Source: Opitutia bacterium (GTDB taxonomy: Bacteria; Verrucomicrobiota; Kiritimatiellia; CAIQIC01; Lenti-01). Taken from it: DNA of 54,618 bases. A model generated the notes under the pieces. The model was not told the DNA's origin and ran no database searches. It saw only the letters and a program-made list of their open reading frames with translations. Positions 35,741 through 44,507 of this stretch are shown here, piece after piece. The first letter of the stretch is position 1; every line of letters starts with the position of its first letter. The DNA lies in contig SABN01000007.1 of assembly GCA_009928955.1 (NCBI GenBank), forward strand, positions 1-54,618, read 5' to 3'. The translations under genes and the position numbers were made by a program.

Positions 35741-36280
35741 TTACCGGATCGGGGACAAGAGGGATCTGCGCCACGCCGCGAGCTTCTGCGCGAAGGAAAC
35801 CCGCGCGCAGGCCGGACTCGTCGACGGCAGGCGCTCGAGTTCCACGCCTTCCAGCAAGCCGCCGCATGGCTTCGCCACGTGCCTCCGGAATAAGGTTTCG
35901 GCCGCTCCGCCATTCAAGACGATCTTCTCCAGCTCCGGATGCCGCGCGAGCAGCCCGGGCAGATCGTTCGGCGCGAGCCGCCGAGGATGGATCGCGGAAT
36001 CCAAGCTGCCGGGCCGGTGCGCGGCGCGGAGCACGTCCCACAGCATCACGCCGTTCGCGGCGAGCTTCCGGAGCCGCTGTTCATACGGCCGCTCCCGCCC
36101 CGCGCCGAACAGCTCGCCCATGATCGGCCAAAAGGCGTTGCGCGGATGCGCGTAGTACTGCCCTTGCCGGATCGACTCCGCGCCGGGCAGCGAACCGAGG
36201 ATCAACACCCGCGCGCGCTTGGGCTCGACGGGCGGAAAGCCCGTCGCCCAATCCGCTTTTTGGCCTGCCGCCCGCTTCAT
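35741..36280 (-). CDS. Hypoxanthine/uracil-DNA glycosylase family protein (HxDG-like)
   Basis: This 179-residue protein of the uracil-DNA glycosylase superfamily, family 6 type (DNA-deoxyinosine glycosylase), has the characteristic N-terminal [20 protein letters not shown]. Next come [33 protein letters not shown] and a C-terminal LPSTSPA segment in the base-flipping loop. It probably removes deaminated bases. It starts by overlapping the msrB stop by 4 bp, making a two-gene repair unit (DNA and protein oxidation). Confidence 0.85.
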   Translation of the reverse strand: MKRAAGQKADWATGFPPVEPKRARVLILGSLPGAESIRQGQYYAHPRNAFWPIMGELFGAGRERPYEQRLRKLAANGVMLWDVLRAAHRPGSLDSAIHPRRLAPNDLPGLLARHPELEKIVLNGGAAETLFRRHVAKPCGGLLEGVELERLPSTSPACARVSFAQKLAAWRRSLLSPIR

Positions 36281-36810
36281 TTCTCCGGCGAACGCTTCTC
36301 GAACCGGAGGGCGGCTGAATTGATGCAGTAGCGCAGGCCGGTCGGCTTGGGACCGTCATCGAACACGTGCCCCAGATGCGCGTCGCACCGCGCGCAGAGC
36401 ACCTCCGTGCGCACCATCCCGTACCCGCGATCCTCGCGCACCGCCACGTTTTCCTTCGCGACGGGCTGGAAATAGCTGGGCCAGCCGGTGCCCGAATCGA
36501 ACTTGGCGTCCGACGAGAACAGCGCCGTCCCGCAGCAAATGCAGAAATAGTCGCCGGGCTCGTGGTGGTCGTGGAACGGTCCCGAGCAGGCCCGCTCCGT
36601 GCCTTGCTGCCGCGTCACCCGGTATTGCTCGGGCGTCAGCAATTTCTTCCATTCCGCATCGGTCTTGACCACCTTCTCCACCATGGCCGCCTCCTGCTTC
36701 TCCGGCATGAAAATCGAGACGGACTCCGCCGCCGCCGGGCGGGCGAAGGCCGCAGCGGCCGCCAAAAGCAGCCTCCCGAGCCATTTCCCTTTTCCGCTGT
36801 TCCTTTTCAT
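36277..36810 (-). CDS. msrB: Exported peptide-methionine (R)-S-oxide reductase
   Basis: This 177-residue MsrB has an N-terminal signal peptide (KRNSGKGK, then [15 protein letters not shown]). Zn ligands are CICCGTALF and [10 protein letters not shown]. The catalytic Cys is in [13 protein letters not shown], with the substrate-site [12 protein letters not shown]. It reduces methionine-R-sulfoxide, here probably in the periplasm. The upstream frame continues to 36903 but the ATG at 36810 fits the signal peptide. It is divergent from cdaA across 91 bp. Confidence 0.93.
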   Translation of the reverse strand: MKRNSGKGKWLGRLLLAAAAAFARPAAAESVSIFMPEKQEAAMVEKVVKTDAEWKKLLTPEQYRVTRQQGTERACSGPFHDHHEPGDYFCICCGTALFSSDAKFDSGTGWPSYFQPVAKENVAVREDRGYGMVRTEVLCARCDAHLGHVFDDGPKPTGLRYCINSAALRFEKRSPEK

Positions 36811-36901
36811 ATCTCCAGAGTCTACCGCATTTTCCCCATTCGGCCAACTCCGCGCCGCTTTGGCGCTTGCGCCGGCCTGCGCCGCGTGGCAAATTGTTCC
36901 C

Positions 36902-37786
36902 ATGAACAGCGCGTGGACGGATTTCTTTCGGCGGGTTCCCCTGCCCGGAGTGGGCGGCCTGCTCGAAATCCTCGTCCTGGCCGTCCTCTTCTACTATGCC
37001 ATCCGGTTCTTCCGCGGCACCCGCGGCGCCCAGGTCCTGCTGGGCTTCATCACCGCCGTCGTGGCCATGCTGGTGCTGACGCGGATGTTCAACCTCGACA
37101 CCCTGAACTGGCTGCTGCAGCGCCTCTCGGTGTACCTCGTCATCGCCTTCGTCGTCATCTTCCAGCCCGAGATCCGCCGCGCGCTGGCGGAACTGGGCAA
37201 GCAGCACGTGTTCGCCACGACCATGCGCGAGCGCGGCGTGCTCGACGAGATCGTGCAGGCCATCTCCCGCCTCGCCGCCGACAAGATCGGCGCCTTGATC
37301 GCCATCGAGCGCGAAATCGGCACCCGCGCCGTCCAGGAAACCGGCACCCGCCTCGACTCGATCGTGACCGCCGAGCTGCTCGCCACCATCTTCTTCCCCC
37401 ACACGCCCCTGCACGACGGCGGCGTCATCATCGAAGGCGACCGCGTCCGCGCCGCCGGCTGCGTCTTTCCCCTCTCCGGACGCGACATCGGCAAGTCCGG
37501 CACCCGCCACCGCGCCGCCGTCGGCCTCTCGGAGGAAAGCGACGCGCTCGTCATCGTCGTCTCCGAGGAGACCGGCGCGATTTCCCTCGCCTACAAGGGG
37601 CGCCTCATCCGGGGCCTCGACGAAGCGCGCCTGCGCCGCATCCTTTCCTCGGTGCTGCTCCGCGGCGCCAAGACCCAGAGCCGCTGGCAGCGCCTCCGGC
37701 AGAATCTCGATCTCTCCGCCGAAGGCCTCGCCCGCACCGACGACATGATGGAGCGCGAATTTGAAGATCCTCCGAAAAATTCTTGA
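36902..37786 (+). CDS. cdaA: Diadenylate cyclase CdaA
   Basis: This 294-residue membrane enzyme makes cyclic di-AMP from two ATP. Three N-terminal membrane segments (about 20-90) precede the DAC domain, with [13 protein letters not shown], the active-site block [14 protein letters not shown] (Asp172) and [17 protein letters not shown] (Arg202-His-Arg). The usual DGA is DGG here, a conservative change next to the catalytic Asp. It overlaps cdaR by 26 bp, matching the conserved cdaA-cdaR arrangement; glmM is not adjacent. Confidence 0.93.
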   Translation: MNSAWTDFFRRVPLPGVGGLLEILVLAVLFYYAIRFFRGTRGAQVLLGFITAVVAMLVLTRMFNLDTLNWLLQRLSVYLVIAFVVIFQPEIRRALAELGKQHVFATTMRERGVLDEIVQAISRLAADKIGALIAIEREIGTRAVQETGTRLDSIVTAELLATIFFPHTPLHDGGVIIEGDRVRAAGCVFPLSGRDIGKSGTRHRAAVGLSEESDALVIVVSEETGAISLAYKGRLIRGLDEARLRRILSSVLLRGAKTQSRWQRLRQNLDLSAEGLARTDDMMEREFEDPPKNS

Positions 37787-38708
37787 GTACCTCGGATCCC
37801 CCCGCGGGTTGCGGCTGGTTTCCCTCGCCGCCGCCGTCATGGTCTGGTACGCCATCCGGGCCGCCACCAGCAATGCCACCCTCATCACCGACATCCCCCT
37901 CGCCATCCAGCCTCCGCCGGATTGGAGCGTGGTGGACGTCTCCGCCAAGACGGTCGACGTCGCCTTCCTCGGCACGCGCGACGACCTGCGCTATCTGAAC
38001 CGCGAGTTGATCAAGGCCACCGTGGACGCCCGCGCCCACGTCGACAATTCGCTGTTCGCGATCACCCTCGGTCCGGCCAACATCAACGCCCCCGGCAGCG
38101 CCCGCATCGATTTCATCCGCCCCTCCGTCCTGACCGTGCGCCTCGACCGCGAAATCACCAAGCAGGTGCCCGTCAAGGTCGAAACCCAGAATCTGCTCCC
38201 CGATGGCTACGAAATCGAGAAGGTCGTCGTGACCCCGGCCACCGTCGAACTCTCCGGCCCCGAACAGCGTCTCGCCGACATCGAATCGATCAGCACCGTT
38301 CCGGTGGATCTCGACGGACGCATCCGCTCCATCAACAAGCGCCGCCTCGCGCTGGTCCCCGGCGAAAGCATGGCCGGCGTGCAGATGAACCCGCCCGCCG
38401 TCACCCTCGACCTGGCGATCCTCGAGCGATCCGTCAGCACGCTCTTCCCCGACCTGTCCATCCTGCCCATGCTGCCTCCCGGCCGCTCCGTCCGCGCCGA
38501 CCTCGATCCCGAAATCGCCTCCCTCACCGTCAAGGGCCGCCCCGAGCTGATGAAGACCCTCGCGGCCGAGGATCTCCGCCTCTTCGTGGACGCCACCGAA
38601 ATCTCCGGTTCCGCGCCCGCCAAGCTGCCCATCCGCGCGGTGCTGCCCAGCGGCGTCATCCTCGTGCGCACCGAGCCCGCCCAAGCCACCGTCCGCCTGA
38701 AGGATTGA
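37761..38708 (+). CDS. cdaR: CdaA regulatory protein CdaR (YbbR domains)
   Basis: This 315-residue protein has one N-terminal membrane anchor (RLVSLAAAVMVWYAIRAA) followed by about three YbbR repeats. Examples are REITKQVPVKVETQNLLPDGYEI split at the typical QVPV and VTPATVELSGPEQRLADIES segments. CdaR binds and modulates CdaA in Firmicutes. A TTG start at 37761 lies inside the 3' end of cdaA, giving [14 protein letters not shown]; no nearby ATG gives the membrane anchor. Confidence 0.88.
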   Translation: MKILRKILEYLGSPRGLRLVSLAAAVMVWYAIRAATSNATLITDIPLAIQPPPDWSVVDVSAKTVDVAFLGTRDDLRYLNRELIKATVDARAHVDNSLFAITLGPANINAPGSARIDFIRPSVLTVRLDREITKQVPVKVETQNLLPDGYEIEKVVVTPATVELSGPEQRLADIESISTVPVDLDGRIRSINKRRLALVPGESMAGVQMNPPAVTLDLAILERSVSTLFPDLSILPMLPPGRSVRADLDPEIASLTVKGRPELMKTLAAEDLRLFVDATEISGSAPAKLPIRAVLPSGVILVRTEPAQATVRLKD

Positions 38709-38710
38709 CG

Positions 38711-39313
38711 ATGCGCCGGCCGCTCCCCCCCGCCGCCATCCTCCTCGTCTGGCTCGCCCTGCGCGCCGGCGCCGGCGAATCCGCGTGGCGCGCGCGGCCC
38801 TTGCCCCCCGAGGCGGCGCAGCTCAACCGCACCGCCGGTTCCGCCGCCTCCGCCGCCACCGCCATGCGCCTCTACGCGCAAGCCATCCGCCTCTGTCCCT
38901 CCAACGGCCCCGCCCTCTACGGCCTCGGACGCGCCCTCCTCGACCAAGACCGCGCCGCCGACGCCCTCAAAACCTTCCGCCGCCTCGACGCCCTCTTCCC
39001 CGGCGACCCTGAAATCCTCGAAGCCCTCGCCGCCGCCATCGCCCGCCTCCCCGAGCCCCGCCGCGCCGACATCGCCGAAGGCCTCGCCTTCGCCGGACAA
39101 GCCGCCGAACTCCGGCCCGACGCCCCCGAAGCCTGGCACCTCCTTTCCGTTCTCCGCCACCTCGACGGCGACTACGCCCAAGCCGCCGAAGCCGCGCGCC
39201 GAGCCGTCGCGCTGGATGCGACAACCCCCGTCGACCCCGAAACCACCGCCCTCTATCAACAACAGGAGACCGCATGCAACGACGCCCTCTTGGTTTTCTC
39301 GCCCTTGGACTGA
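38711..39313 (+). CDS. Exported TPR protein
   Basis: This 200-residue protein has a signal peptide (PPAAILLVWLALRAGAG). TPR helices cover about 45-190: AMRLYAQAIRLCPSNGPALY, GRALLDQDRAADALKTFRRL and SVLRHLDGDYAQAAEAARRA. It starts 2 bp after cdaR and overlaps the YdjY-domain gene by 40 bp, so it is part of the cdaA transcript. TPRs mediate protein contacts; partners are unknown but an envelope role is likely. Confidence 0.75.
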   Translation: MRRPLPPAAILLVWLALRAGAGESAWRARPLPPEAAQLNRTAGSAASAATAMRLYAQAIRLCPSNGPALYGLGRALLDQDRAADALKTFRRLDALFPGDPEILEALAAAIARLPEPRRADIAEGLAFAGQAAELRPDAPEAWHLLSVLRHLDGDYAQAAEAARRAVALDATTPVDPETTALYQQQETACNDALLVFSPLD

Positions 39314-39984
39314 TCCTCGCCCTCGCCGCGACCGCTTTCGCGCAAGCGCCCGCCCCGGCGGAGGCTCCCCCCGTCATCTATCCCGTCGGATCCGAACCGC
39401 AACCCGAGCCTTCGCCCGTCCGCTGGGAGGGTTCCATCGCCCATCTGGGCTCCGTGCAGCTGGACTCGCTCTCCAAAACCGTCACCGCCACCGGCTGGGT
39501 CAACCAGACCGAAGGCCCCATCGAAGTCCTCGCCTGCGGCCTCAAGGGCAAGGTCCACGAATCCGTGTTCGTCCTCGCCCTCAACCCCCTCGATCTGCAG
39601 GCCGCGCTCCTGCTCGCCGGGCTCAAGGGCGGCGAGCCCATGGCCGCCATCGGCCAAGGCCCGCCCCGCGGCGCGCCCGTCGACATCCTCGTCGAGTGGA
39701 AGGACGGCCAGGAAACCAAATCCGCCCGCGCCGAAACCTTCGTCTGGCACGCCGAAGACGACGCGGTTCTCCCTGAAACTCCGTGGACCTTCACCGGTTC
39801 CGTCGTCAAGGACGGCCAGTTCAAGGCCCTCGCCGAAGAATCCCTCGTCGTCACCTACTGGGACCCCTACGCCATCGTCAATCTGCCCCTCCCCTGCGGA
39901 TCCAACGACGAACTCCTGAGCGTGAACAGCCATGCCGTTCCGCCCTACGAGACCCCCGTCACCTTCCGCTTCACCCCCCGCTGA
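39274..39984 (+). CDS. Exported YdjY-domain protein
   Basis: This 236-residue protein has a signal peptide (GFLALGLILALAATAFAQA). The body matches the YdjY pattern known from Planctomycetes and Verrucomicrobia: VQLDSLSKTVTATGWVNQ, GPIEVLACGLKGKVHESVFV and DLQAALLLAGLKGG. No function is established. It is the last gene of the cdaA-cdaR-TPR cluster and converges with the patatin gene 21 bp away. Confidence 0.78.
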   Translation: MQRRPLGFLALGLILALAATAFAQAPAPAEAPPVIYPVGSEPQPEPSPVRWEGSIAHLGSVQLDSLSKTVTATGWVNQTEGPIEVLACGLKGKVHESVFVLALNPLDLQAALLLAGLKGGEPMAAIGQGPPRGAPVDILVEWKDGQETKSARAETFVWHAEDDAVLPETPWTFTGSVVKDGQFKALAEESLVVTYWDPYAIVNLPLPCGSNDELLSVNSHAVPPYETPVTFRFTPR

Positions 39985-40005
39985 GCCCCCCCTCCGGACG
40001 GACGT

Positions 40006-40953
40006 TCAGTCCAGCGCCCGCAGCGCGGCCGCATGGCCGGCGGCGATGGCCTCTTTTGCGCGCTGGAACTCCAGCGTGCCGATGCCGCCGACTTTCGGCT
40101 CGATCAGCACCTCCGGCGGATCGGCTTGCCGGCGCGAGCGCGCGATCTGCGCCTCCGCGATCCGCACCGAGCGCACCAGCACATCCACCATCGCCGGCTT
40201 GGGGCGATCGCCCGCCACGGCCGCGCGCAGGCGCCGCGCCTTCTTTTCGATGTCCGCGAAGAAGCTCTCCATCATCTGCACCGGGCCCGCCCGCTCTTCT
40301 TCGGCCTTCTCCTTCGGCAGCAGCAGCGGCCCGCGCCGGATTTCCGGCTCCTGCTCCTTGCGAACGGCCGGCTTACCCCCCGGAACGATCTCCTGCGACA
40401 CGTCCACGGCGATGACCACCTGCGCGCCCATCGCCCGCGCCACGTTCACCGGAACCGGATTCACCAGCCCCCCGTCCACCAACAGGCGCTTGCCCACCCA
40501 GACCGGCGAAAACACCCCCGGAATCGAAAGGCTCGCCCGCAGCGCCTGGACCAGGTTGCCGGAGCTCAGCACCACTTCGCCGCCCGAGTTCAAGTCCGTC
40601 GCCACCGCGCGGAACGGCAGCTCCAGCTCGCGGAATTCCCGGACGCCGATCAGCTGGCGGGTTTCCTCCAGCAGCTTCTTGCCATCCGTCAGCCCCGAGC
40701 GCGACAGCGACACCTCCCAGAAAAACTGCCGCAGGCGTCTCCAATCCAGATTTTCCGCCAGCTCGCGCAACGCCTCCACGCGCCCGGCCGCGAGAAACGC
40801 GCCGACCACGGCCCCCATGCTGGTGCCGGCGACGCATTCGATCTGGATGTTCTTTTCCCGCAGCGCCTGCAGCACGCCCAGATGAGCCCAGCCGCGCGCG
40901 CCGCCGCTGCCCAGCGCCAGTCCGACCCGCTTGTGCTTCCAGAACCGCGCCAT
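40006..40953 (-). CDS. Patatin-like phospholipase (RssA-type)
   Basis: This 315-residue protein has the glycine-rich oxyanion motif ALGSGGARGWAHLGVLQAL, the nucleophile GTSMGAVVGAF and the dyad Asp in LVDGGLVNPVPVNVARAMGA. Patatin-like proteins hydrolyse lipid acyl esters at the Ser-Asp dyad. No signal peptide is visible, so it acts in the cytoplasm or inner-leaflet. It is the third gene of the tatD-ROK-patatin run, 16 bp after ROK. Confidence 0.9.
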   Translation of the reverse strand: MARFWKHKRVGLALGSGGARGWAHLGVLQALREKNIQIECVAGTSMGAVVGAFLAAGRVEALRELAENLDWRRLRQFFWEVSLSRSGLTDGKKLLEETRQLIGVREFRELELPFRAVATDLNSGGEVVLSSGNLVQALRASLSIPGVFSPVWVGKRLLVDGGLVNPVPVNVARAMGAQVVIAVDVSQEIVPGGKPAVRKEQEPEIRRGPLLLPKEKAEEERAGPVQMMESFFADIEKKARRLRAAVAGDRPKPAMVDVLVRSVRIAEAQIARSRRQADPPEVLIEPKVGGIGTLEFQRAKEAIAAGHAAALRALD

Positions 40954-40969
40954 GGGATCCCCTTCCGTC

Positions 40970-41941
40970 CTATTCCAAGAACGTCAACGTGGCCGACCCG
41001 ATCACGCCCGCGTCGTTGCCCAGCTCCGCGCGCTTGATCACCAGCCGTTCCGAGAAGTGCGGGCTCAGCCGTTCGTTCAGGTGCCGGCGCAGCGGGTCGA
41101 ACAGCACCGGCCCCGCCGCCGACACGCCGCCGCCGACGATGAACGCCTGCGGCTGCAGCAGGTACGCCACCGAGGCCATCATCGTCGCCAAGCAGTCCGC
41201 CACGAAATCGAAGATTTCCCGCGCCCATTCGTCGCCCGCCTCCGCGGCCTCGCAGATGATCTTGGGGCTGACCGCCTCGCGCTTTCCGCCCGCGCGCTCC
41301 AGGATCGAGCTCGCGCGGCCCGCGTCGATCTCCCGCAGCGCGCGCTCGACGATGCGCTTGTTGCCGACGTATTGCTCCACGCCGCCGCGGCCCATGGGCG
41401 CCGCCACGCCGTTCAGGTCGATCGACACGTGCCCGATCTCGCCCGCCATCGAGTACGCGCCGCGATAGAGGTTCTTGTTGATGAGGAGTCCCCCGCCGAC
41501 GCCCGTGCCGAGCGTGACGAACACCGCGTGCTGGTAGGCCTGCCCCGCGCCGTAGGTGCATTCGCCCACGGCCATCGCGTTCACGTCGTTGTCCACCCGG
41601 GCCGGCTTGCCGAACCGCTTGGCCAGCAGCTCCGCCAGCGGGACCGCCGTCCAGCCCGGCACGTTGGTCAGGTCGTGCACGAATCCCTTCGCGTAGTCCA
41701 CGAAGCCCGGCACGCCGACGCCGATGCCCGCCCATTCGGTGTCCCGCGGCATGTCTTGCAAGAGATCGCCGACGTGCCGCTCCACTTCGTCCAGCCAGCC
41801 CGGCACGCCTTTCAGCCCCGTCGTCGCGAAGCTCGCCCGCGCCCCGATCGCGCCGCGCTCGTCCACGCGCGCCATCTTCACGAACGTCCCGCCGAAATCC
41901 ACGCCGACCGCGCACCGCTTTTTGCTCTCGTCCATGTTCAC
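40970..41941 (-). CDS. ROK-family sugar kinase, zinc-motif-less
   Basis: This 323-residue ROK kinase (glucokinase-like) has the ATP-binding start VGVDFGGTFVKMARVD and sugar-site Asn-Asp in VDNDVNAMAVGE. It also has the TLGTGVGGGLLIN segment and the EIGHVSIDL His. The normal ROK zinc motif CxCGxxGCxE reads APMGRGGVEQ, so all three Cys are missing and the fold must be stabilised otherwise. Substrate is likely glucose or a related hexose, not provable here. The start overlaps the tatD stop by 4 bp. Confidence 0.87.
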   Translation of the reverse strand: MNMDESKKRCAVGVDFGGTFVKMARVDERGAIGARASFATTGLKGVPGWLDEVERHVGDLLQDMPRDTEWAGIGVGVPGFVDYAKGFVHDLTNVPGWTAVPLAELLAKRFGKPARVDNDVNAMAVGECTYGAGQAYQHAVFVTLGTGVGGGLLINKNLYRGAYSMAGEIGHVSIDLNGVAAPMGRGGVEQYVGNKRIVERALREIDAGRASSILERAGGKREAVSPKIICEAAEAGDEWAREIFDFVADCLATMMASVAYLLQPQAFIVGGGVSAAGPVLFDPLRRHLNERLSPHFSERLVIKRAELGNDAGVIGSATLTFLE

Positions 41942-42741
41942 GCCTCCAATTGAAACACCCTCTTCGCGTTCGCCGTCGTCGATGCCGCAAGCGCCTCGGC
42001 GGCCGTTCCGCGCGCCTCGGCCAAGACCTCGGCCACGCGCGCCACGAACGCCGGTTCATTTACTTTCCCGCGAAACGGCTTGGGTGTCAAATAGGGACAG
42101 TCCGTCTCGATCAGCAGCCGGTCTTCCGGGACGAGTTTCGCCACCTCCCGCAGCGGTCCCGCGTTGTTGAAGCTGACGATGCCGCTGAAGCTGATGAAGA
42201 ACCCCAGCGCCAACAGCTCCTCCGCGAACGCCGCGTCGCCGGTGAAACAATGCAAAATGCCCAGCGGGGGCAAGTTTTCCATACTGTGGAAAACTTTTTT
42301 CCACACCGTGGAAAACTCTCCCAACAGGTCGACGGTGTCGTCGTCGGCATAGCGGCTGTGGACCACCACGGGCAACTTCCGTTCCGCCGCGAACTCCAGC
42401 ATCTGGCCGAACAGCGCGCGCTGCGCGGACGCGGTTTCCGCGGAATAATAGTAGTCCAGGCCGATCTCCCCCACCGCGACCACGCCCGGCCGGGTCGCCA
42501 ACTCCGCGAGCTTCTCCGCGCCGCGGGGCCGGTCGAGCTGGTCGCGGTCGTAGCCCACCGCCGCCACCAGCGCTTCCGGATGTTCTTGCGCCAGCCGGAC
42601 GACGAGTTCGTTCGAGGCTTCCGAGCTGCCCACGGCGCACATCCGCGCCACCCCCGCCGCCGCCGCGCGCGCCAGCACCGCCGCGACGGATCCCTCCGCC
42701 TCGAACGCGTCGAAATGCGCATGCGTGTCGAACAGCACCAT
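41938..42741 (-). CDS. TatD-family metal-dependent hydrolase with repeat-derived insertion
   Basis: This 267-residue TIM-barrel nuclease/hydrolase has the metal ligands FDTHAHFD (His7, His9), GEIGLDYYY (Glu92), VVVHSR (His128), LHCFTG (His164) and ETDCPYL. TatD proteins are 3'-5' DNA exonucleases or deoxyribonucleases of broad role. Residues about 143-157 (FSTVWKKVFHSMENL) are encoded by two palindromic repeats. They fall between the LLGE helix and the GILHCFTG strand, where relatives such as YcfH have only a short loop. The frame is intact, so the protein is probably functional. Start ATG 42741 has AGGA 8 bp upstream; 42750 is the alternative. Confidence 0.92.
   Translation of the reverse strand: MVLFDTHAHFDAFEAEGSVAAVLARAAAAGVARMCAVGSSEASNELVVRLAQEHPEALVAAVGYDRDQLDRPRGAEKLAELATRPGVVAVGEIGLDYYYSAETASAQRALFGQMLEFAAERKLPVVVHSRYADDDTVDLLGEFSTVWKKVFHSMENLPPLGILHCFTGDAAFAEELLALGFFISFSGIVSFNNAGPLREVAKLVPEDRLLIETDCPYLTPKPFRGKVNEPAFVARVAEVLAEARGTAAEALAASTTANAKRVFQLEA
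42275..42315. repeat. Palindrome pair inside the tatD coding sequence
   Basis: TTTTCCATACTGTGGAAAA at 42275 and TTTTCCACACCGTGGAAAA at 42297 are joined by the CTT linker, with the same 22-bp spacing as the other loci. The first copy has one arm change (C to T). The pair lies within tatD and preserves its frame. Confidence 0.9.
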
Positions 42742-42861
42742 GCCGCCCATCCTAGCCCGCCGCCGGCGATTTGGCAAATCCCGCCAAGCCGGTCCTCCGT
42801 TCCGGGGGCCGACCCCCTTGTTTTCTTTGCCAAACCCGGGCGCCGGTGGCATCCTTGCCCG

Positions 42862-44460
42862 ATGCGAAATCAGCGGCAATCCTGGTCGGGCTGGCTGCTC
42901 TGCACCCTGCTGGCGGGAACCTACCCGCTCGTGCATTTCTATGCGCAGAACGCCCAATGCTTCACGCCGCGCCAGCTCCTCCATTCGGCGGGCGGCCTGC
43001 TGCTCGCCGCCGCGGCGGCCTGCGCGGCGGCGGCCCTGCTGAGCCGCCGGGCGCTGAAGGCCATGCGGAAGACCGCCGGAATCCCGGCCGACCGCGAGGC
43101 CTCCCGGTTCGCCCTCGCCATGTCCATCCCGGCCGCGGCGGTCTATCTGGCCCTCTCCGCCCAGCCGCTGTGGCAGGACATCCAGGCGCGCGGCTTGCCC
43201 CTTTTCGCCGACATCCTGATCTTCTCGATGCTGGGCGGGCTCATCACGGCCGCCGTCTGGAAGATCGGCTGGAAATGGATCTCGGCCCTCCTCCTGCTGG
43301 CCGTCGGCATCGAAGCGGCTCGCTGGGGGACGGCGGCACACGCCCAAGGGAAGACCGCCGCCCACGCGGAGGTTCCGGAATCCAGCCGGGCCCTCTATGC
43401 CACCGTCCGCCTGCGCTCCACCCCCGACATCTACTTCATCGTGCTCGAGTCCTTCCACAGCCCGCAATGGCTGGAGGAGTTCTACGGCGCCGACGTCCGC
43501 CCCTTCCGCCAACGGCTGGAATCCATCGGATTCCAGATCCATTCCAACGTCTTCGCGAATTACCTGGCCACCCTCGCCAGCCTGCATTCCACCTTCTCCA
43601 TGGCCCACCACCACTACGTGATCGCCGTCGGCGACGAGGACGCGGTCCGCACCCGCGCCCTGATCGCCGGCGCAGACTACAATCCCGTCCTCTCCATCCT
43701 GAAGACGAACGGATACCGGGTGGACTATCTGCTGGGTAACCACTACCTTTGCCTGCCGGAAATGGCGGCCGGCGCCGTGGACCGCTCGATCCCGGAAAAA
43801 AGCGGAAGCTTCGCCCCGCTGATGACGCTGGCCTGGCCGCATGGCGAGTTTTCGGAAAACGCCCAGATGGAGGGCTACCGGGCCATGCTCCTCGCGCACG
43901 CCGCCGCCCCCCGCGGCGCGGGCCCGCCCCGCTTCGTGTTCATCAAGGCCGGGCTCCAGCACGCGCCCCGCGGATCCCTCGACCGCGAAGCCTGGAAGCA
44001 AACCTACCGCGCCCTCCTGGACGAGGAGATTCACTTCCTGTCCGCGTTCTGCGAGACGCTCGTCGGAAACAACCCCGAGGCCGCCGTCGTTCTCATGGGC
44101 GACCATGGCGCGTGGGGATACGCCTCGCGCTGGTGGTCGAAAACCTCCGATCCCAACGAATTCTTCCGCCAAGAAGGCCTCGACCCCGCAGCGGTCGCCC
44201 GCGACATGGCGGACATCTTCCTCGCGATCCGGACCGGGCGGGAGGCGGGGCCCGCCCTGCCGGTCCGGAGTCCCGTCAACCTGTTCCGGGAACTCTTCCA
44301 GCGCCTGAGCGGCGATGCGCGCCTCCTCGGCACCCGCGAGCCGGACGCCTCGTACAAAACCATCCGGTCCGACCTCTATCGCTTCGCCCTGGACGGCGCA
44401 CCGCTGCCGGTCTGGGAAAAAATCCCCACGGACGAGAACGGAATCCCCCTGGACCGCTGA
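42862..44460 (+). CDS. Membrane-anchored sulfatase/phosphoethanolamine-transferase-like enzyme
   Basis: This 532-residue protein has four to five N-terminal membrane helices (about 10-150) and an extracytoplasmic alkaline-phosphatase-superfamily domain. It is related in layout to LTA synthase and EptA. IYFIVLESFHSPQW is the first metal strand. NYLATLASLHSTFS carries the likely Thr nucleophile and VVLMGDHGAWGY the Asp-His metal pair. Such enzymes transfer phosphoethanolamine or glycerol-phosphate, or hydrolyse sulfate or phosphate esters; the substrate is not identifiable. It lies divergent from tatD across 120 bp and is a single-gene unit ending 47 bp from the convergent glycosyltransferase. 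Confidence 0.75.
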   Translation: MRNQRQSWSGWLLCTLLAGTYPLVHFYAQNAQCFTPRQLLHSAGGLLLAAAAACAAAALLSRRALKAMRKTAGIPADREASRFALAMSIPAAAVYLALSAQPLWQDIQARGLPLFADILIFSMLGGLITAAVWKIGWKWISALLLLAVGIEAARWGTAAHAQGKTAAHAEVPESSRALYATVRLRSTPDIYFIVLESFHSPQWLEEFYGADVRPFRQRLESIGFQIHSNVFANYLATLASLHSTFSMAHHHYVIAVGDEDAVRTRALIAGADYNPVLSILKTNGYRVDYLLGNHYLCLPEMAAGAVDRSIPEKSGSFAPLMTLAWPHGEFSENAQMEGYRAMLLAHAAAPRGAGPPRFVFIKAGLQHAPRGSLDREAWKQTYRALLDEEIHFLSAFCETLVGNNPEAAVVLMGDHGAWGYASRWWSKTSDPNEFFRQEGLDPAAVARDMADIFLAIRTGREAGPALPVRSPVNLFRELFQRLSGDARLLGTREPDASYKTIRSDLYRFALDGAPLPVWEKIPTDENGIPLDR

Positions 44461-44507
44461 GCCCCCCCTTGCGGTCCGCCTCCGGGCGGGATCCGCCGGA
44501 ACGCCGG

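Noticed and set aside
32161-35913. Open minus-strand frame of about 1250 codons opposite the phosphoesterase gene
   Set aside because: Composition is Gly/Ala/Val/Asp repeats typical of antisense GC-rich sequence, while the plus strand encodes a complete signal-peptide and metal-site protein.
44474-44489. CCGCC/GGCGG hairpin as terminator between convergent genes
   Set aside because: The stem is only 5 bp and no T run follows on either strand, so it is not distinguishable from GC-rich background.
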